Origin: Erythrobacter neustonensis
Lineage (GTDB): Bacteria > Pseudomonadota > Alphaproteobacteria > Sphingomonadales > Sphingomonadaceae
Direction: 5' to 3'
NCBI RefSeq assembly: GCF_001663175.1
Contig: NZ_CP016033.1
Span: 2,852,001 to 2,916,000, forward strand
Length of the DNA stretch: 64,000 nucleotides
Under the pieces are notes generated by a model. It ran no database searches, had not been told where the DNA came from, and saw nothing but the letters and a program-made list of their open reading frames with translations. A program made the position numbers and the translations under genes. Shown piece after piece: positions 25,594-35,290 of the stretch; position 1 is the stretch's first letter, and each line of letters starts with the position of its first letter.

Positions 25594-25938
25594 ACCCCCC
25601 TCGACATCGCTCCTGGCCGCATCTTCGGGGCGCGTTTTCGCGCTCTGAACAATGGTTCTGAAAGCCGAAGCCGTTCCGAGGAACAACCCTGCCAACAGGC
25701 CCCAGGGCGCAATGTCGAACAATGCGTCAACCGCAAAGCCGATCACCAGACCGCCGATAATCCCCCCAAGAAGGCTGGCCAAGGCGCGGTTGCCGCTGCG
25801 ATAATTCGCATCGACACCCTTCACCTGCGACCGGCTGCGTTGCTCTTCGCGCTCGCGTGCGACTGCAAGCCGCGCTTCGAGCGCGTCGATCCGCGCATCC
25901 TCGTGAATGGGTTCTCGGGCAGGTTTCTCGTCACTCAT
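25591..25938 (-). CDS. atpI: ATP synthase assembly protein AtpI (AtpI/ATPase gene 1 family)
   Basis: 115 residues. A charged N-terminal region (EARLAVAREREEQR) is followed by two membrane helices (ASLLGGIIGGLVIGFAVDAL and APWGLLAGLFLGTASAF). This matches the AtpI family, which assists c-ring assembly or magnesium supply. First gene of the F0 operon. The ATG at 25938 gives MSDEKPAREP. Confidence 0.88.
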   Translation of the reverse strand: MSDEKPAREPIHEDARIDALEARLAVAREREEQRSRSQVKGVDANYRSGNRALASLLGGIIGGLVIGFAVDALFDIAPWGLLAGLFLGTASAFRTIVQSAKTRPEDAARSDVEGG

Positions 25939-26098
25939 GGCTTGGTCCTTAAACGCAAGGACAGGCCACATGCAACAAGGTGCCCGCCGAGGGCGCCGCC
26001 CCCTTAGAAGGGGGGCAGTTTGGTGTCAACATCACGCGGCCCAGAGTTTTGTGCAGGTGCGAATTGTTTTGCACCGTTCGCCCCGCTCCGCGCGGCGA

Positions 26099-26485
26099 TC
26101 AGGGGCAGCGCGGATCGCGGGTCGGCGCGGCGCCGGTGCGGGTCTGCCACGTGCCGTCGGGGGCACGGTATTTTTCGCCCGGCTCGGTGCGCATGATGAG
26201 TTCGCAGCCCGCGGTCAGCGCATAGGCTTCGAGCGTCTGCTTCTTTTCCTTGGCGCGTTCGGCATAGGTCGCGCGGCGCTTGATATTGATGTCGTCGACC
26301 AGCCGTTGCAGCGCGGGCGTCGCGATGCCGACGATCCCGAGGTAACCATCGGGCTGTTCGCCCACCTGCGCGGCGGCGCGCGCGGCGGCATAGGCGGGGT
26401 CGCGCTGCTGCTGTGCCAGCACCGGCCCCGCTGCGATCCCGATTGCGGCCAGCCCGGTCAGGGCGATCATTGCGGTCTTGTGCAT
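26099..26485 (-). CDS. ydbL: YdbL family (DUF1318) periplasmic protein
   Basis: 128 residues with a signal peptide (MHKTAMIALTGLAAIGIAAG, cleavage at VLAQ near residue 24). The body has DPAYAAARAAAQVGEQPDGYLGIVG and the INIKRRATYAERAKEKKQTLEAY segment characteristic of YdbL/DUF1318. In E. coli YdbL acts as a periplasmic helper for the YdbH-YnbE bridge. Here it follows ynbE and ydbH in the same order as in E. coli. A weak CCCCCTT-AG-AAGGGGG hairpin lies downstream near 26009-26026. Confidence 0.87.
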   Translation of the reverse strand: MHKTAMIALTGLAAIGIAAGPVLAQQQRDPAYAAARAAAQVGEQPDGYLGIVGIATPALQRLVDDINIKRRATYAERAKEKKQTLEAYALTAGCELIMRTEPGEKYRAPDGTWQTRTGAAPTRDPRCP

Positions 26486-26513
26486 CTTGCCTACTCCTGT
26501 CCCCGGCGCATCA

Positions 26514-26687
26514 TCAGAAGATGTCGGGATTGTCCTCGATCGTGTTCGCCGCATCCTCGGCCAACGCCAGCACCACATCGGCCCTGATGTTGATATCGAG
26601 CTGGATCACGATCGGCTTGTCGGGGGCGGTCACATTGATGCACCCGGCAAGCAGCGCCAATCCGGCCAATGCAGCGATTGCCTTCAC
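26514..26687 (-). CDS. ynbE: YnbE family lipoprotein
   Basis: 57 residues. GTG start at 26687 (VKAIAALAGLALLAGC) with lipobox LAGC. The remainder, with PIVIQLDINIRADVVLAL, matches YnbE, a tiny outer-membrane lipoprotein. In E. coli, YnbE stacks onto the C-terminus of YdbH to complete an envelope-spanning lipid bridge. It lies between ydbH and ydbL. Confidence 0.88.
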   Translation of the reverse strand: MKAIAALAGLALLAGCINVTAPDKPIVIQLDINIRADVVLALAEDAANTIEDNPDIF

Positions 26688-26812
26688 CCTGTTCCCCCTT
26701 TGCGCGATCGGACCTGTGCGGGTCTTCGCATTGCCGGGGGTCGGGGTCAATTTGACTGGTGGCATGGCAGAGCATCGCTTTCTGAAGGTTGAATGAGAAG
26801 GTGCCGGCGCGT

Positions 26813-29800
26813 TCACGGCACATCGGGTGCATTGGGATCGGGCGTGGCCGGCGCAGCGGCATCGGCGCGGGCGCGTTCGCGCGCGGCTTTCAATTTTTCG
26901 ACCTGGCTGCGCACCTGGCTGTCCTCGAACAGGTCGAGCCAGGTTTCCGCCCCGCCCAGCCCGCGCGCGATCATCGCCAGCTGGCTGAAATTCTGCGAGC
27001 GGACGTTGATCCGGAACTGGATCGGCAACTTGGCAAGGCGGCGGGTGATGAAGTTCTGGCTGGTGCCCGCACCCTGCCGGATGCCGTCGAAATTGAAGCT
27101 GGTGACGATCTCCCCGGCCAGATCCCCGCCCAGCGTCACGTTCATTTCGCGGTAGTCGAGCGATCGGAGCGCGGAAAAGGCATAATTGCCCATCGCGCCG
27201 AGATTCTCATACGCCAGATCGCCCAGATAGGCGATATTGCCCCCGCCGGGCCGCGCGGTCAGCAGCCCGCCTTCGATCCGGCCGTTGCCATTGGCATCGA
27301 ACACGATCGGCACGGTCCCGTCGAACACCCCGGTCGCCGACAGATTGGCAAGCTCCATCTGCGCCACGAAGGTCGCGGCATCGAGCCCTTCGATATCGAA
27401 CACGTAGCGGCGCTCTTCCGGGCGGCTGAAATCCATTACCAAGGGCCGCATCGTCAGCGTGCCGCCCATGAAGGGGAAGCGCGCATCCTCCAGCGTCAAT
27501 CGGTTGCGGTCGGCGAGCTCGAACTGGACAGTGCCGTCGAGCACCTCGATCCCCGGGTTGATTGCGCCGATCGTAAGTCGCTGGTCGGGCGCGGTGGTGA
27601 GGTTGAGCAGATCGGTGAACACCACCGTCCCCTTGACCCCGCGCACCGGGCCGAAGGCGGCGGCAAAATCGAACCCGTCGCTGGCGAAGCGTCCGCTGCT
27701 GGTGATTGCGCCGTCCGCCCAGTCGATCCGCCCCTCGCCCGAGACCGTGCCATCGGCAAAGGCGATCACGCCCTTGGCAAGGTCCGACAGATCCTCGGGC
27801 TGCAGGCGGCGGTCGAACAACAGGCCGGGGACGGTCAGCTGCGCGCCGCCGGTGGATGATGCGAGCGTGTGGCGAATCGCGACCTCGGCCACCAGCCGGC
27901 CTGATTCGCGGTGGCGCAGCAAGGCATCGGCGGTGATCCGGCCATCGGCGAGCGTCAGCTGCGCAGCATCCGCGGCAAGCGGCTTGAACCGCGCTTCGCC
28001 TTCGGCCGGCCGGTCAGACAACGTGAAGGCGGCATCGTCGATTCGCAAGGCGCCATTGGCAAAGCGCCAGCCGCCCGCGATGGTATCGAGATCGAACGGC
28101 ACTGCTGCCAGCCGCGCGGTGCCGCCGGTGAAACTGCCTTGCGGCACTGCGCCGAGCCGGCCGGTCAGGCTTGCGGCGGAGATCCGCACCTCGCTGTCGC
28201 CGGTGCCGATCCGTGCGGCAACATCGGCCAGCATGAAGGGCGCAGGATAGCGCAGGCTGAGGCTGCGCGCGGACAGGCTTGCCGGGCTGTCGCCCAGCGT
28301 GCCGTTCAGCTCCACCGCATCGCTGCGCGCGGCAAGCCGCAGGCCGGAATCGTAAGCGAGCATCGGGCCGCGCCCTTCGGGGCACAGCGTGATTGCATCA
28401 TTCGCCAGCGTCAGCCCCGACAGCGACAATTGCGCAAAACGGATCGGGGTGCAGCGCGTCCCCAGCATCAGGCCCGCATCGTGCGACCAGCGCCCTTCCA
28501 GCGGCAAGGCGAGATCGCGCACCATCCCGCCGGGCAGCACCCCGCTCGCCGCGGCCTGCCCGGCAAAGCGGATCGCGCCATCGGGCGCTGCGGTCAGCGT
28601 CAGGCGCGGAATTGCGAGGCGATTGGGCCCGGCGGCGTAATCGGCCATGCTCAGCCGCGCGGTCCATCCCCCGCCGCGGCTTTGCGCAATCCGGCCGTTG
28701 ATCGCGGGCAGCCCTTCCCCGCCTGCCACCAGGCTGCCACCAAGCCCGCGGACCGCGCCGCCTTCCCATGCCGCATTGAGGCGCGACAGCGCGAGCACCC
28801 GCACGCCGCGGCGGCTCGACAGGGTGGCTTGCGGCACCACCAGCGAGGCAGAGCTACCCTTGTGACGAATGATCGCCTCGCCGCGCAGGCTGCTGCCGGT
28901 CAGCGCGCTCGACAAGGCGGTGCGCGCACGCGCCAGCAGCGGGGCGGCAAGCGTGCCGCCGGCCGAGCGTTCGAGCGCGGCGAGGCTGGCCGAAAAGTCG
29001 CTCGCCGGCGCCAATCCGGCGGCGCGAAAACCGCCCTCCCACTGCCCGCTCGATCCGTCCTGCGCGCCGCGCCAGTTGCCATCTAGCGCGAGCCGGGCAA
29101 GGCGGCCTTGCGAGGCGGCGATCCCGGTCAGCGCGAGTTCGTGGCCCAGCGCGATCCGCCCTTGCGACCAGCCGAGTTGCGCGTTTCCGCCGATCCCTGC
29201 CGCGCGCACGCCGGCAACCTGCGCGCCGCTTGCGCGCACCGCGAAATCGGCATCGGCGGCGGCAAGATCGGGACCGATGCGAAGCCTGGTCCCCACATCC
29301 GCGCGCGCCAGCCGTGCGCCCCCGCAGGCAAGGTCGGCAAGGCGCAGCGGCCCATCGAGCGACGGCGCGCCGCCCTCCGTCGTCAACGTGCCATAAAGCG
29401 TTGCATTCCCCGCGCGGCAGGCCGCCGTGCCGATCCCCGGCGCGCTCGCCGCAAGCGTTCCGGCAAAGCCATCGTCGAGCCGCCCCGCCCCTTCCAGCTT
29501 GATCCCGACCCGGCCGTAATCGCTTTCGACCAGAGCGCGGGCATCGCGGATTACGACATCGAGTGCCGGCAGAGCGGGCGCTGCATCGCTGCCGGTGAAC
29601 AGCAGCGGATCGAGCTTGCCGAGGCTGAACACCCCGCCCTGCAGCGTCGCAAAGGCGCGCGCGCCATCGACTGTCACCCGGCGCACATGCGGCCCCTGCC
29701 AGCCCACGCCGATATCGATCACCATCCGGCGCACGGTCAGATCGGGGCGCGCTGGATCGCCCACCACGAGATTTTCGATCACTTGGCGCGAAGGTGTCAG

Positions 29801-30025
29801 GCTGACGATACGGTAGGCTGCGGGCACGCCGCGGGCGCCAAGATAATCGTCGATCGCATCGCCCGCGATTCGTTCGCGGCTGATCCACGCGCCTGCGACC
29901 GCCATCAGTGCGACACCCGACAGCCCGAGCATGACACGGCGGCGCCAGCGGCGTGTGCCGGGCGCATTGCCGCCATGCGACACTTCCAAGTCCTCGCCAT
30001 CTCTCGGGCCCATCGTCTCCGCCAC
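26813..30025 (-). CDS. ydbH: YdbH-type AsmA-like intermembrane lipid transport protein
   Basis: 1070 residues. An N-terminal membrane anchor (RRRVMLGLSGVALMAVAGAW) is followed by a long repetitive beta-rich periplasmic part and a C-terminal dicarboxylate/YdbH-type domain (region with GLDAATFVAQMELANLSATGVFDGTVPIVF, NGRIEGGLLTARPGG, and NVRSQNFSQLA). YdbH is one of the AsmA-like proteins (with TamB and YhdP) that carry phospholipids to the outer membrane. The ynbE and ydbL genes follow immediately, confirming the assignment. Divergent from radC. Confidence 0.9.
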   Translation of the reverse strand: MAETMGPRDGEDLEVSHGGNAPGTRRWRRRVMLGLSGVALMAVAGAWISRERIAGDAIDDYLGARGVPAAYRIVSLTPSRQVIENLVVGDPARPDLTVRRMVIDIGVGWQGPHVRRVTVDGARAFATLQGGVFSLGKLDPLLFTGSDAAPALPALDVVIRDARALVESDYGRVGIKLEGAGRLDDGFAGTLAASAPGIGTAACRAGNATLYGTLTTEGGAPSLDGPLRLADLACGGARLARADVGTRLRIGPDLAAADADFAVRASGAQVAGVRAAGIGGNAQLGWSQGRIALGHELALTGIAASQGRLARLALDGNWRGAQDGSSGQWEGGFRAAGLAPASDFSASLAALERSAGGTLAAPLLARARTALSSALTGSSLRGEAIIRHKGSSASLVVPQATLSSRRGVRVLALSRLNAAWEGGAVRGLGGSLVAGGEGLPAINGRIAQSRGGGWTARLSMADYAAGPNRLAIPRLTLTAAPDGAIRFAGQAAASGVLPGGMVRDLALPLEGRWSHDAGLMLGTRCTPIRFAQLSLSGLTLANDAITLCPEGRGPMLAYDSGLRLAARSDAVELNGTLGDSPASLSARSLSLRYPAPFMLADVAARIGTGDSEVRISAASLTGRLGAVPQGSFTGGTARLAAVPFDLDTIAGGWRFANGALRIDDAAFTLSDRPAEGEARFKPLAADAAQLTLADGRITADALLRHRESGRLVAEVAIRHTLASSTGGAQLTVPGLLFDRRLQPEDLSDLAKGVIAFADGTVSGEGRIDWADGAITSSGRFASDGFDFAAAFGPVRGVKGTVVFTDLLNLTTAPDQRLTIGAINPGIEVLDGTVQFELADRNRLTLEDARFPFMGGTLTMRPLVMDFSRPEERRYVFDIEGLDAATFVAQMELANLSATGVFDGTVPIVFDANGNGRIEGGLLTARPGGGNIAYLGDLAYENLGAMGNYAFSALRSLDYREMNVTLGGDLAGEIVTSFNFDGIRQGAGTSQNFITRRLAKLPIQFRINVRSQNFSQLAMIARGLGGAETWLDLFEDSQVRSQVEKLKAARERARADAAAPATPDPNAPDVP

Positions 30026-30087
30026 TTGCGCGCATCATCGACCAAAGGCAATGAGTGTGCTTTGCCAATGCTTTCCCGGAGGTCGCC

Positions 30088-30822
30088 TTGCCGGAAGCTG
30101 AAGACCGTTTCGATTTCCTCGATGATGCCGTGCCCGATTGGGATGCGGGCAAGGCCGCCGGCGAAGGCCACCGCGCGCGGTTGCGCACCCGGTTGTTGAC
30201 CGGCGGGGCCGAGGCGCTGGCCGATTACGAAGTGCTCGAATACCTCCTGTTCGCAGCGATCCCGCGCGGCAACACCAAGCCGATCGCCAAAGCGTTGCTG
30301 GCACAATACGGCAGCCTTGCCGGCGTGCTCAATGCCGATCCCAAGGCGCTGCAACGCACCAAGGGCGTGGGCGAGAATTCCGCCGCCGGATTGCGGGCGG
30401 TCGCTCTGGCCGCGCGGCGCATGGCGCGGGGCGAGATTATCGGCAAGCCCGTGCTCGCCAGTTGGCAGGCACTGATCGATTATCTCACCACCGACATGGC
30501 GCATCTGACGGTTGAACGCGTGCGGGTGCTCTATCTCGACACCAGAAACCGCCTGATCGAGGATCACCACGTCGGCGACGGCAGCATAGACGAGGCCGCG
30601 ATCCATCCGCGCGAAGTGATCCGCCGTGCGCTGGACGTGGGCGCGACCGCGATGATCCTGGTCCACAACCATCCCAGCGGCTCGCCCGAACCCAGTCGCG
30701 CCGATATCCAGATCACCCAGCGCATCGCCGAAGCCGGGCGGCACATGGGCGTGACGGTCCACGATCATGTGATCATCGGACGCGAAGGCCACACCAGCCT
30801 GCGCGCCAAGGGACTGATCTGA
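30088..30822 (+). CDS. radC: RadC family (JAB/MPN domain) protein
   Basis: About 244 residues. The N-terminal helix-hairpin-helix part (DYEVLEYLLFAAIPRGNTKPIAKALL) is followed by a C-terminal JAMM metal site HNHPSGSPEPSRAD. The family name suggests DNA repair, but the role is not established; the fold is that of a metalloprotease. I choose the TTG at 30088 because GGAGG lies just upstream; a longer start near 30055 is possible. Confidence 0.88.
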   Translation: MPEAEDRFDFLDDAVPDWDAGKAAGEGHRARLRTRLLTGGAEALADYEVLEYLLFAAIPRGNTKPIAKALLAQYGSLAGVLNADPKALQRTKGVGENSAAGLRAVALAARRMARGEIIGKPVLASWQALIDYLTTDMAHLTVERVRVLYLDTRNRLIEDHHVGDGSIDEAAIHPREVIRRALDVGATAMILVHNHPSGSPEPSRADIQITQRIAEAGRHMGVTVHDHVIIGREGHTSLRAKGLI

Positions 30823-30825
30823 CCC

Positions 30826-32748
30826 ATGACACGGCTTGCCAGCCCCGCGCGGCTGGATCATCGCCCCGAGATCGACGGGCTGCGCGCCGTCGCGATTGCC
30901 TCGGTGGTGATCGGCCACGCCTTGCCCGCGTGGTTGCCGGGCGGGTTTGCCGGGGTCGACATCTTCTTCGTCATCAGCGGCTATCTGATCACTGCGATCA
31001 TTGCGGGCGAGCTTGCGGCGGGGCGCTTCGGCCTTAGGCAATTCTGGCAGCGCCGCATCCGCCGGATCGTCCCGGCGCTTGCGGTGATGCTGTGGGTGAC
31101 GGCAATCGCCGCCTGGGCGATCCTTACGCCCAATGAGTTCGTCCAGTTTTCCAAGAGCCTTGTGGCGGCCGCGCTGTTCGGGCCGAATCTGCTGTTCGCC
31201 CGCGATGTCGATTATTTCGCGACTGCGGCGGGATATGCGCCGCTGATCCACACATGGACGCTGGGGGTGGAAGAACAGTTCTATCTGGTGTTCCCGGTGT
31301 TGATGCTGGCGCTGTTCCGGTGGCGGCGGCGCGCCGTAGTGGTGGCGGTTGCGGCAATCACTCTGGCGAGTTTCGCGCTGGCAGTGTGGCACGCACCGCG
31401 CTGGCCGCTGGGGGCGTTCTATCTGCTGCCGACGCGGATGTGGGAGCTTGGTCTTGGCGCGCTGTGCGCGCTCGTCCCGCTGCCGCGGCATCCGCACGGG
31501 CTCATCGCAGCGCTGGGTCTGGCGCTGATTGCGGCAGGCTTTGGCCTGATCGGCCCCGGCACCCCGGCGGCCGGCGCGTGGTTCCTGCTGCCGACGCTGG
31601 GGGCAGTGCTGGTGATCCGCCACGCGCATCGCGGAACGCTGGCGGGCCGGATGCTGGGACTGCGCGGGGTGGCCGGCCTCGGGCTTGTCTCTTTCGGCAC
31701 TTACCTGTGGCATCAGCCGCTGCTGGCGCTGGGCGATTACCTGTGGTTTGGCGGTCTGCCGGTTGCCGCGCGCGGCGCGCTGATCGTGGTGGCGGTCGGG
31801 CTTGGCGCCGCGTCCTATCGCTGGATCGAGCAGCCGGTGCGCCGCCGCAAGGTTCTCAAACGCGGCGCGCCCTTGATGCTCGCCGCGATATTCGCGCTGG
31901 CGGTGCCGGCAGCGCTGGGGGCGGCAGGCTTTGCCGGTTGGCTGTTGCCCGCCAGCGGGCCAGCGGCAGTGCGGATGGACGGGCTGAAACCGCCGCTTGC
32001 CAATATCCCCGTCATCATCCCGCCCCGGGGCAAGCTTGAATTCGTGCTCTACGGCGATAGCCACGCGGCGCAATATTACCCCGCATTGGCCGAGCGGTTC
32101 GGACCCGGCGCGCTGATCAGCCAATCGGGCTGCCTTGCCGCGGACAACCTGCGCAACAATCCGCCGGACTGGAAATACTCCGCCGATTGCGATGCCCTGC
32201 CCGGACAATTGGCCGACGTGCTGCAAGACCGCGGCGTGCGCACGGTGATCTGGGCGCAGCGGTGGGAGCGCACGCTCTATCGCGAGGGATCGGGCGAGGC
32301 GATCGGATCGACCACCGAAGCGCGCGGCGCGGCGCTGTTGCTCGCCGCGCTCCGCCGAATGAAGACGCGACTGCCGCAAGACACGCGAATCGTGCTCGTC
32401 GGCAATTCGCCCACCGCATGGGCAGCGGGCGAGCAATACGCCGAGGGCTGGCTGCGATGCCGCGCCCCGCTCAATACCGATTGCCCGATGGGCTATCCCG
32501 CTGCCTTGGCCGAGGGCCGCGCTATCAGTGCGCAGCTCAAAGCCTTTGCCGCCGCGACCCCCGGATTTGCCTATATCGATCCCGCGACGAGCCTGTGCGG
32601 CCCGGCGCAATGCTGGTTCGTGCAGGACGGAACGCTCAACTATTGGGACGGCAGCCACATGACGTTGTCGGCCGCGCGCCGGGTGGCAGAATCGATCGAT
32701 CCGGCGCTTGTCCCGCAGGCGTCGCGCATGCAGGCGACCTTGCCTTGA
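30826..32748 (+). CDS. OafA/YrhL-type membrane acyltransferase with C-terminal SGNH domain
   Basis: 640 residues. The Acyltransferase-3 domain with about ten membrane helices starts at HRPEIDGLRAVAIASVVIGHA, followed by the FFVISGYLIT motif. A periplasmic SGNH hydrolase-like domain begins near residue 400 with LYGDSHAAQYYPAL; a late D-x-x-H pair is visible as WDGSHMT. Such proteins O-acetylate cell-surface polysaccharides, lipopolysaccharide or peptidoglycan. No glycan cluster is nearby, so the acceptor is unknown. The ATG lies three bases after the radC stop. Confidence 0.9.
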   Translation: MTRLASPARLDHRPEIDGLRAVAIASVVIGHALPAWLPGGFAGVDIFFVISGYLITAIIAGELAAGRFGLRQFWQRRIRRIVPALAVMLWVTAIAAWAILTPNEFVQFSKSLVAAALFGPNLLFARDVDYFATAAGYAPLIHTWTLGVEEQFYLVFPVLMLALFRWRRRAVVVAVAAITLASFALAVWHAPRWPLGAFYLLPTRMWELGLGALCALVPLPRHPHGLIAALGLALIAAGFGLIGPGTPAAGAWFLLPTLGAVLVIRHAHRGTLAGRMLGLRGVAGLGLVSFGTYLWHQPLLALGDYLWFGGLPVAARGALIVVAVGLGAASYRWIEQPVRRRKVLKRGAPLMLAAIFALAVPAALGAAGFAGWLLPASGPAAVRMDGLKPPLANIPVIIPPRGKLEFVLYGDSHAAQYYPALAERFGPGALISQSGCLAADNLRNNPPDWKYSADCDALPGQLADVLQDRGVRTVIWAQRWERTLYREGSGEAIGSTTEARGAALLLAALRRMKTRLPQDTRIVLVGNSPTAWAAGEQYAEGWLRCRAPLNTDCPMGYPAALAEGRAISAQLKAFAAATPGFAYIDPATSLCGPAQCWFVQDGTLNYWDGSHMTLSAARRVAESIDPALVPQASRMQATLP

Positions 32749-32807
32749 CCGGCCCCCTTCCCTAGGCGCGGCTGCAACACGTCCGCGCCTGACAACTGGA
32801 GTCGAAC

Positions 32808-34118
32808 ATGGTCCCCCGTTACGCCCGCCCCGCGATGACTGCACTGTGGGAGCCGGAAGCAAAATACCGCATCTGGTTCGAGATCGAAGCGCACGCGACG
32901 CAGAAGCTTGCCGATCTGGGCGTGGTGCCGCAGTCCGCGGCGAAGGCGCTGTGGGACTGGTGGGCCACGAACCCCGCTATCGATGTTGCCGCGATCGACG
33001 CGATCGAAGCGGTGACCAAGCATGATGTGATCGCCTTCCTCGACTGGGTCGCGCGCGAAGTGGGCGAGGAAGCGCGCTTCATGCACCAAGGCATGACCTC
33101 TTCCGATGTGCTCGACACGACACTGTCGGTGCAACTGGCGCGGGCGAGCGACATCCTGCTGGCCGATCTCGACGCGCTGCTCGCCGCGATCCGGACCCGC
33201 GCCGAAGAACACAAATACACCCCCACCATCGGCCGCAGCCACGGCATCCATGCCGAGCCTGTGACCTTCGGGCTGAAGCTCGCTGAAGCCTATGCCGAGT
33301 TCGCACGCTGCCGCAACCGGCTGATCGCAGCGCGCGCCGAAATCGCGACCTGCGCGATCAGCGGCGCGGTGGGGACGTTTGCCAATGTCGATCCCGCGGT
33401 CGAGGAATATGTCGCCCAGAAGCTGGGATTGGCGGTTGAGCCCGTGTCGACGCAGGTGATCCCGCGCGATCGCCATGCGATGTTCTTTGCCACGCTGGGC
33501 GTCATCGCCAGTTCGATCGAGCGGGTCGCGGTCGAAATCCGCCACCTGCAACGCACCGAAGTGCTCGAGGCGGAAGAATATTTCTCGCCCGGTCAGAAGG
33601 GGTCGAGCGCGATGCCGCACAAGCGCAATCCGATCCTCACCGAAAACCTCACGGGCCTTGCGCGCGTGGTGCGCGCGGCTGTCACCCCCGCGCTGGAGAA
33701 CGTCGCGCTGTGGCACGAGCGCGATATCTCGCACTCTTCGGTCGAACGCTACATCGGGCCCGATGCGACGATCACGCTCGACTTCGCGCTCGCGCGGCTG
33801 ACCGGGGTGATCGACAAGCTGCTGGTCTATCCTGCACGCATGGAAAAGAACATGAACCGGATGGGCGGCCTCATCCATTCGCAGCGCGTGCTGCTGGCGC
33901 TGACGCAGGCGGGCCTGACGCGCGACGAAAGCTACCGGCTGGTTCAGCGCAACGCGATGAAGGTGTGGGAATCGGATGGCGACCTGTCGCTGCTTGACCT
34001 GCTCAAGGCCGATGCCGATGTCACCGCCGCGCTGACGCCGTCACAGCTCGATGAGAAGTTCGATCTGGCCTATCACTTCAAGCACGTCGACACGATCTTC
34101 GCCCGCGTCTTCGGATAG
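32808..34118 (+). CDS. purB: Adenylosuccinate lyase
   Basis: Performs two steps of purine synthesis: cleavage of SAICAR to AICAR and of adenylosuccinate to AMP. 436 residues of the fumarase/aspartase superfamily. The signature KGSSAMPHKRNPILTENL is intact, with the catalytic His regions QGMTSSDVLDT and TIGRSHGIHAEP. Preceded by CTGGAG. Not in an evident operon with other purine genes. Confidence 0.95.
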   Translation: MVPRYARPAMTALWEPEAKYRIWFEIEAHATQKLADLGVVPQSAAKALWDWWATNPAIDVAAIDAIEAVTKHDVIAFLDWVAREVGEEARFMHQGMTSSDVLDTTLSVQLARASDILLADLDALLAAIRTRAEEHKYTPTIGRSHGIHAEPVTFGLKLAEAYAEFARCRNRLIAARAEIATCAISGAVGTFANVDPAVEEYVAQKLGLAVEPVSTQVIPRDRHAMFFATLGVIASSIERVAVEIRHLQRTEVLEAEEYFSPGQKGSSAMPHKRNPILTENLTGLARVVRAAVTPALENVALWHERDISHSSVERYIGPDATITLDFALARLTGVIDKLLVYPARMEKNMNRMGGLIHSQRVLLALTQAGLTRDESYRLVQRNAMKVWESDGDLSLLDLLKADADVTAALTPSQLDEKFDLAYHFKHVDTIFARVFG

Positions 34119-34193
34119 GCGCAAGGCGCGCGGCTGGACACGCCGCGCGTTTTGCCTAGTTTCGTAGCCGGGCCAAGTGGAGAACTCCCCCTC

Positions 34194-34607
34194 GTGAAGA
34201 TCCTTCGCACCATCATCCTTGTTCTGCTCGCCATCGCGTTCCTGATCTTTGCGATCTACAACTGGGAGCCGGTCGAACTGGCCCTGTGGCAGAACCTCGT
34301 ACTGGAAACCAAGGTGCCGATGCTGGTGCTGCTCGCCTTCCTCGCGGGCTTCGTGCCGATGTGGGCGCTGCATCGCAGCGTGGTCTGGAACCAGAACCGC
34401 CGCATCCGCGCGCTCGAAACCTCGCTCAAGAATTCGGCGCTGTCGCATCGCAGCGATGGGACCGTGGTCAGCAACACGGCCTTCGCGTCGGACAGCCCTG
34501 TGGAAAAATCCGGCAAAACCGGTGGAGACAGCGCCGACAGCTTTGCAAGCCATGATGCAGGGGACACCGGCGACGGCGGCTCTGGCGATGGAGGAGGCGG
34601 CGAATGA
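34194..34607 (+). CDS. LapA domain-containing membrane protein
   Basis: 137 residues with two membrane helices (LRTIILVLLAIAFLIFAIYNW and KVPMLVLLAFLAGFVPMWAL), the LapA/DUF1049 pattern. A short cytoplasmic helix and a Gly/Asp/Ser-rich tail follow. In E. coli LapA works with LapB in controlling lipopolysaccharide synthesis; that role is not shown here. Start GTG at 34194 with GTGGAG upstream. Its stop overlaps pyrF (ATGA). Heads the pyrF-trp-acc-folC cluster. Confidence 0.88.
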   Translation: MKILRTIILVLLAIAFLIFAIYNWEPVELALWQNLVLETKVPMLVLLAFLAGFVPMWALHRSVVWNQNRRIRALETSLKNSALSHRSDGTVVSNTAFASDSPVEKSGKTGGDSADSFASHDAGDTGDGGSGDGGGGE

Positions 34608-35290
34608 GCAATCCGATCTATCTGGCGCTCGATGTTCCGCAGCTCGAACCGGCCAAGGCGCTGCTTCAAAAGGTCAAGGCGCATATCGGCGGGGTAAAGC
34701 TGGGCCTCGAATTCTTCTGCGCGCACGGCGCGCACGGCGTGCACGAGATCGCGCACATGGGCCTGCCGATTTTCCTCGACCTCAAGTTCCACGACATCCC
34801 CAACACCGTAGCCAAGGCGATGCAGGCGATCCACGTGCATGAACCTGCAATCGTGACCGTCCACGCCACCGGCGGGCGCGCGATGATGGAGGATGCCAAG
34901 GCGGCGGCCGCAGAAGGTTGCAAGGTGGTCGCGGTGACGATGCTGACCAGTCTCGACACCAATGATCTGACTGCCACGGGCGTCTATGGCAGCGCCGAAA
35001 CGCAGGTGATGCGGCTCGCCGAACTGGCGCACGAAGCTGGGCTCGACGGGATCGTGTGTTCGGGACAGGAAGTCGCGATGGTGCGCAAGGCATGGCGCGA
35101 CGGGTTCTTCGTCGTCCCCGGCCTGCGTCCCACCGGCGCAAAGAACGGCGGCGGAGCGGGCGACCAGAAACGCGTCGTCACCCCGCGCGCCGCGCGCGAC
35201 AGCGGCGCGAGCGTGCTGGTGATCGGCCGCCCGATCAGCCGCGCCGACGACCCTGTCGCTGCCGCCCGCGCAATCGAGGCGACGCTTTGA
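34604..35290 (+). CDS. pyrF: Orotidine 5'-phosphate decarboxylase
   Basis: Makes UMP from OMP, the last step of pyrimidine synthesis. 228 residues; TIM barrel with ALDVPQ at the start, VKLGLEFF and the catalytic cluster FLDLKFHDIPNTV (Asp-Lys-x-x-Asp type). VVPGLRPTGAKNGG and the VLVIGRPI phosphate-binding end are present. Overlaps the LapA gene by 4 bases, and the next gene starts within its stop codon. Confidence 0.95.
   Translation: MSNPIYLALDVPQLEPAKALLQKVKAHIGGVKLGLEFFCAHGAHGVHEIAHMGLPIFLDLKFHDIPNTVAKAMQAIHVHEPAIVTVHATGGRAMMEDAKAAAAEGCKVVAVTMLTSLDTNDLTATGVYGSAETQVMRLAELAHEAGLDGIVCSGQEVAMVRKAWRDGFFVVPGLRPTGAKNGGGAGDQKRVVTPRAARDSGASVLVIGRPISRADDPVAAARAIEATL

Noticed and set aside
26002-26026. 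Hairpin GCCCCCTTAGAAGGGGG as a terminator of ydbH-ynbE-ydbL
   Set aside because: The stem is real but the loop is very small and there is no U-tract in the needed direction, so it is only mentioned in the ydbL entry.
29905-32862. 985-codon open frame on the minus strand opposite radC, the acyltransferase and purB start
   Set aside because: Spans several clear genes on the other strand; composition is Arg/Gln/His-rich as expected from third-position GC bias.
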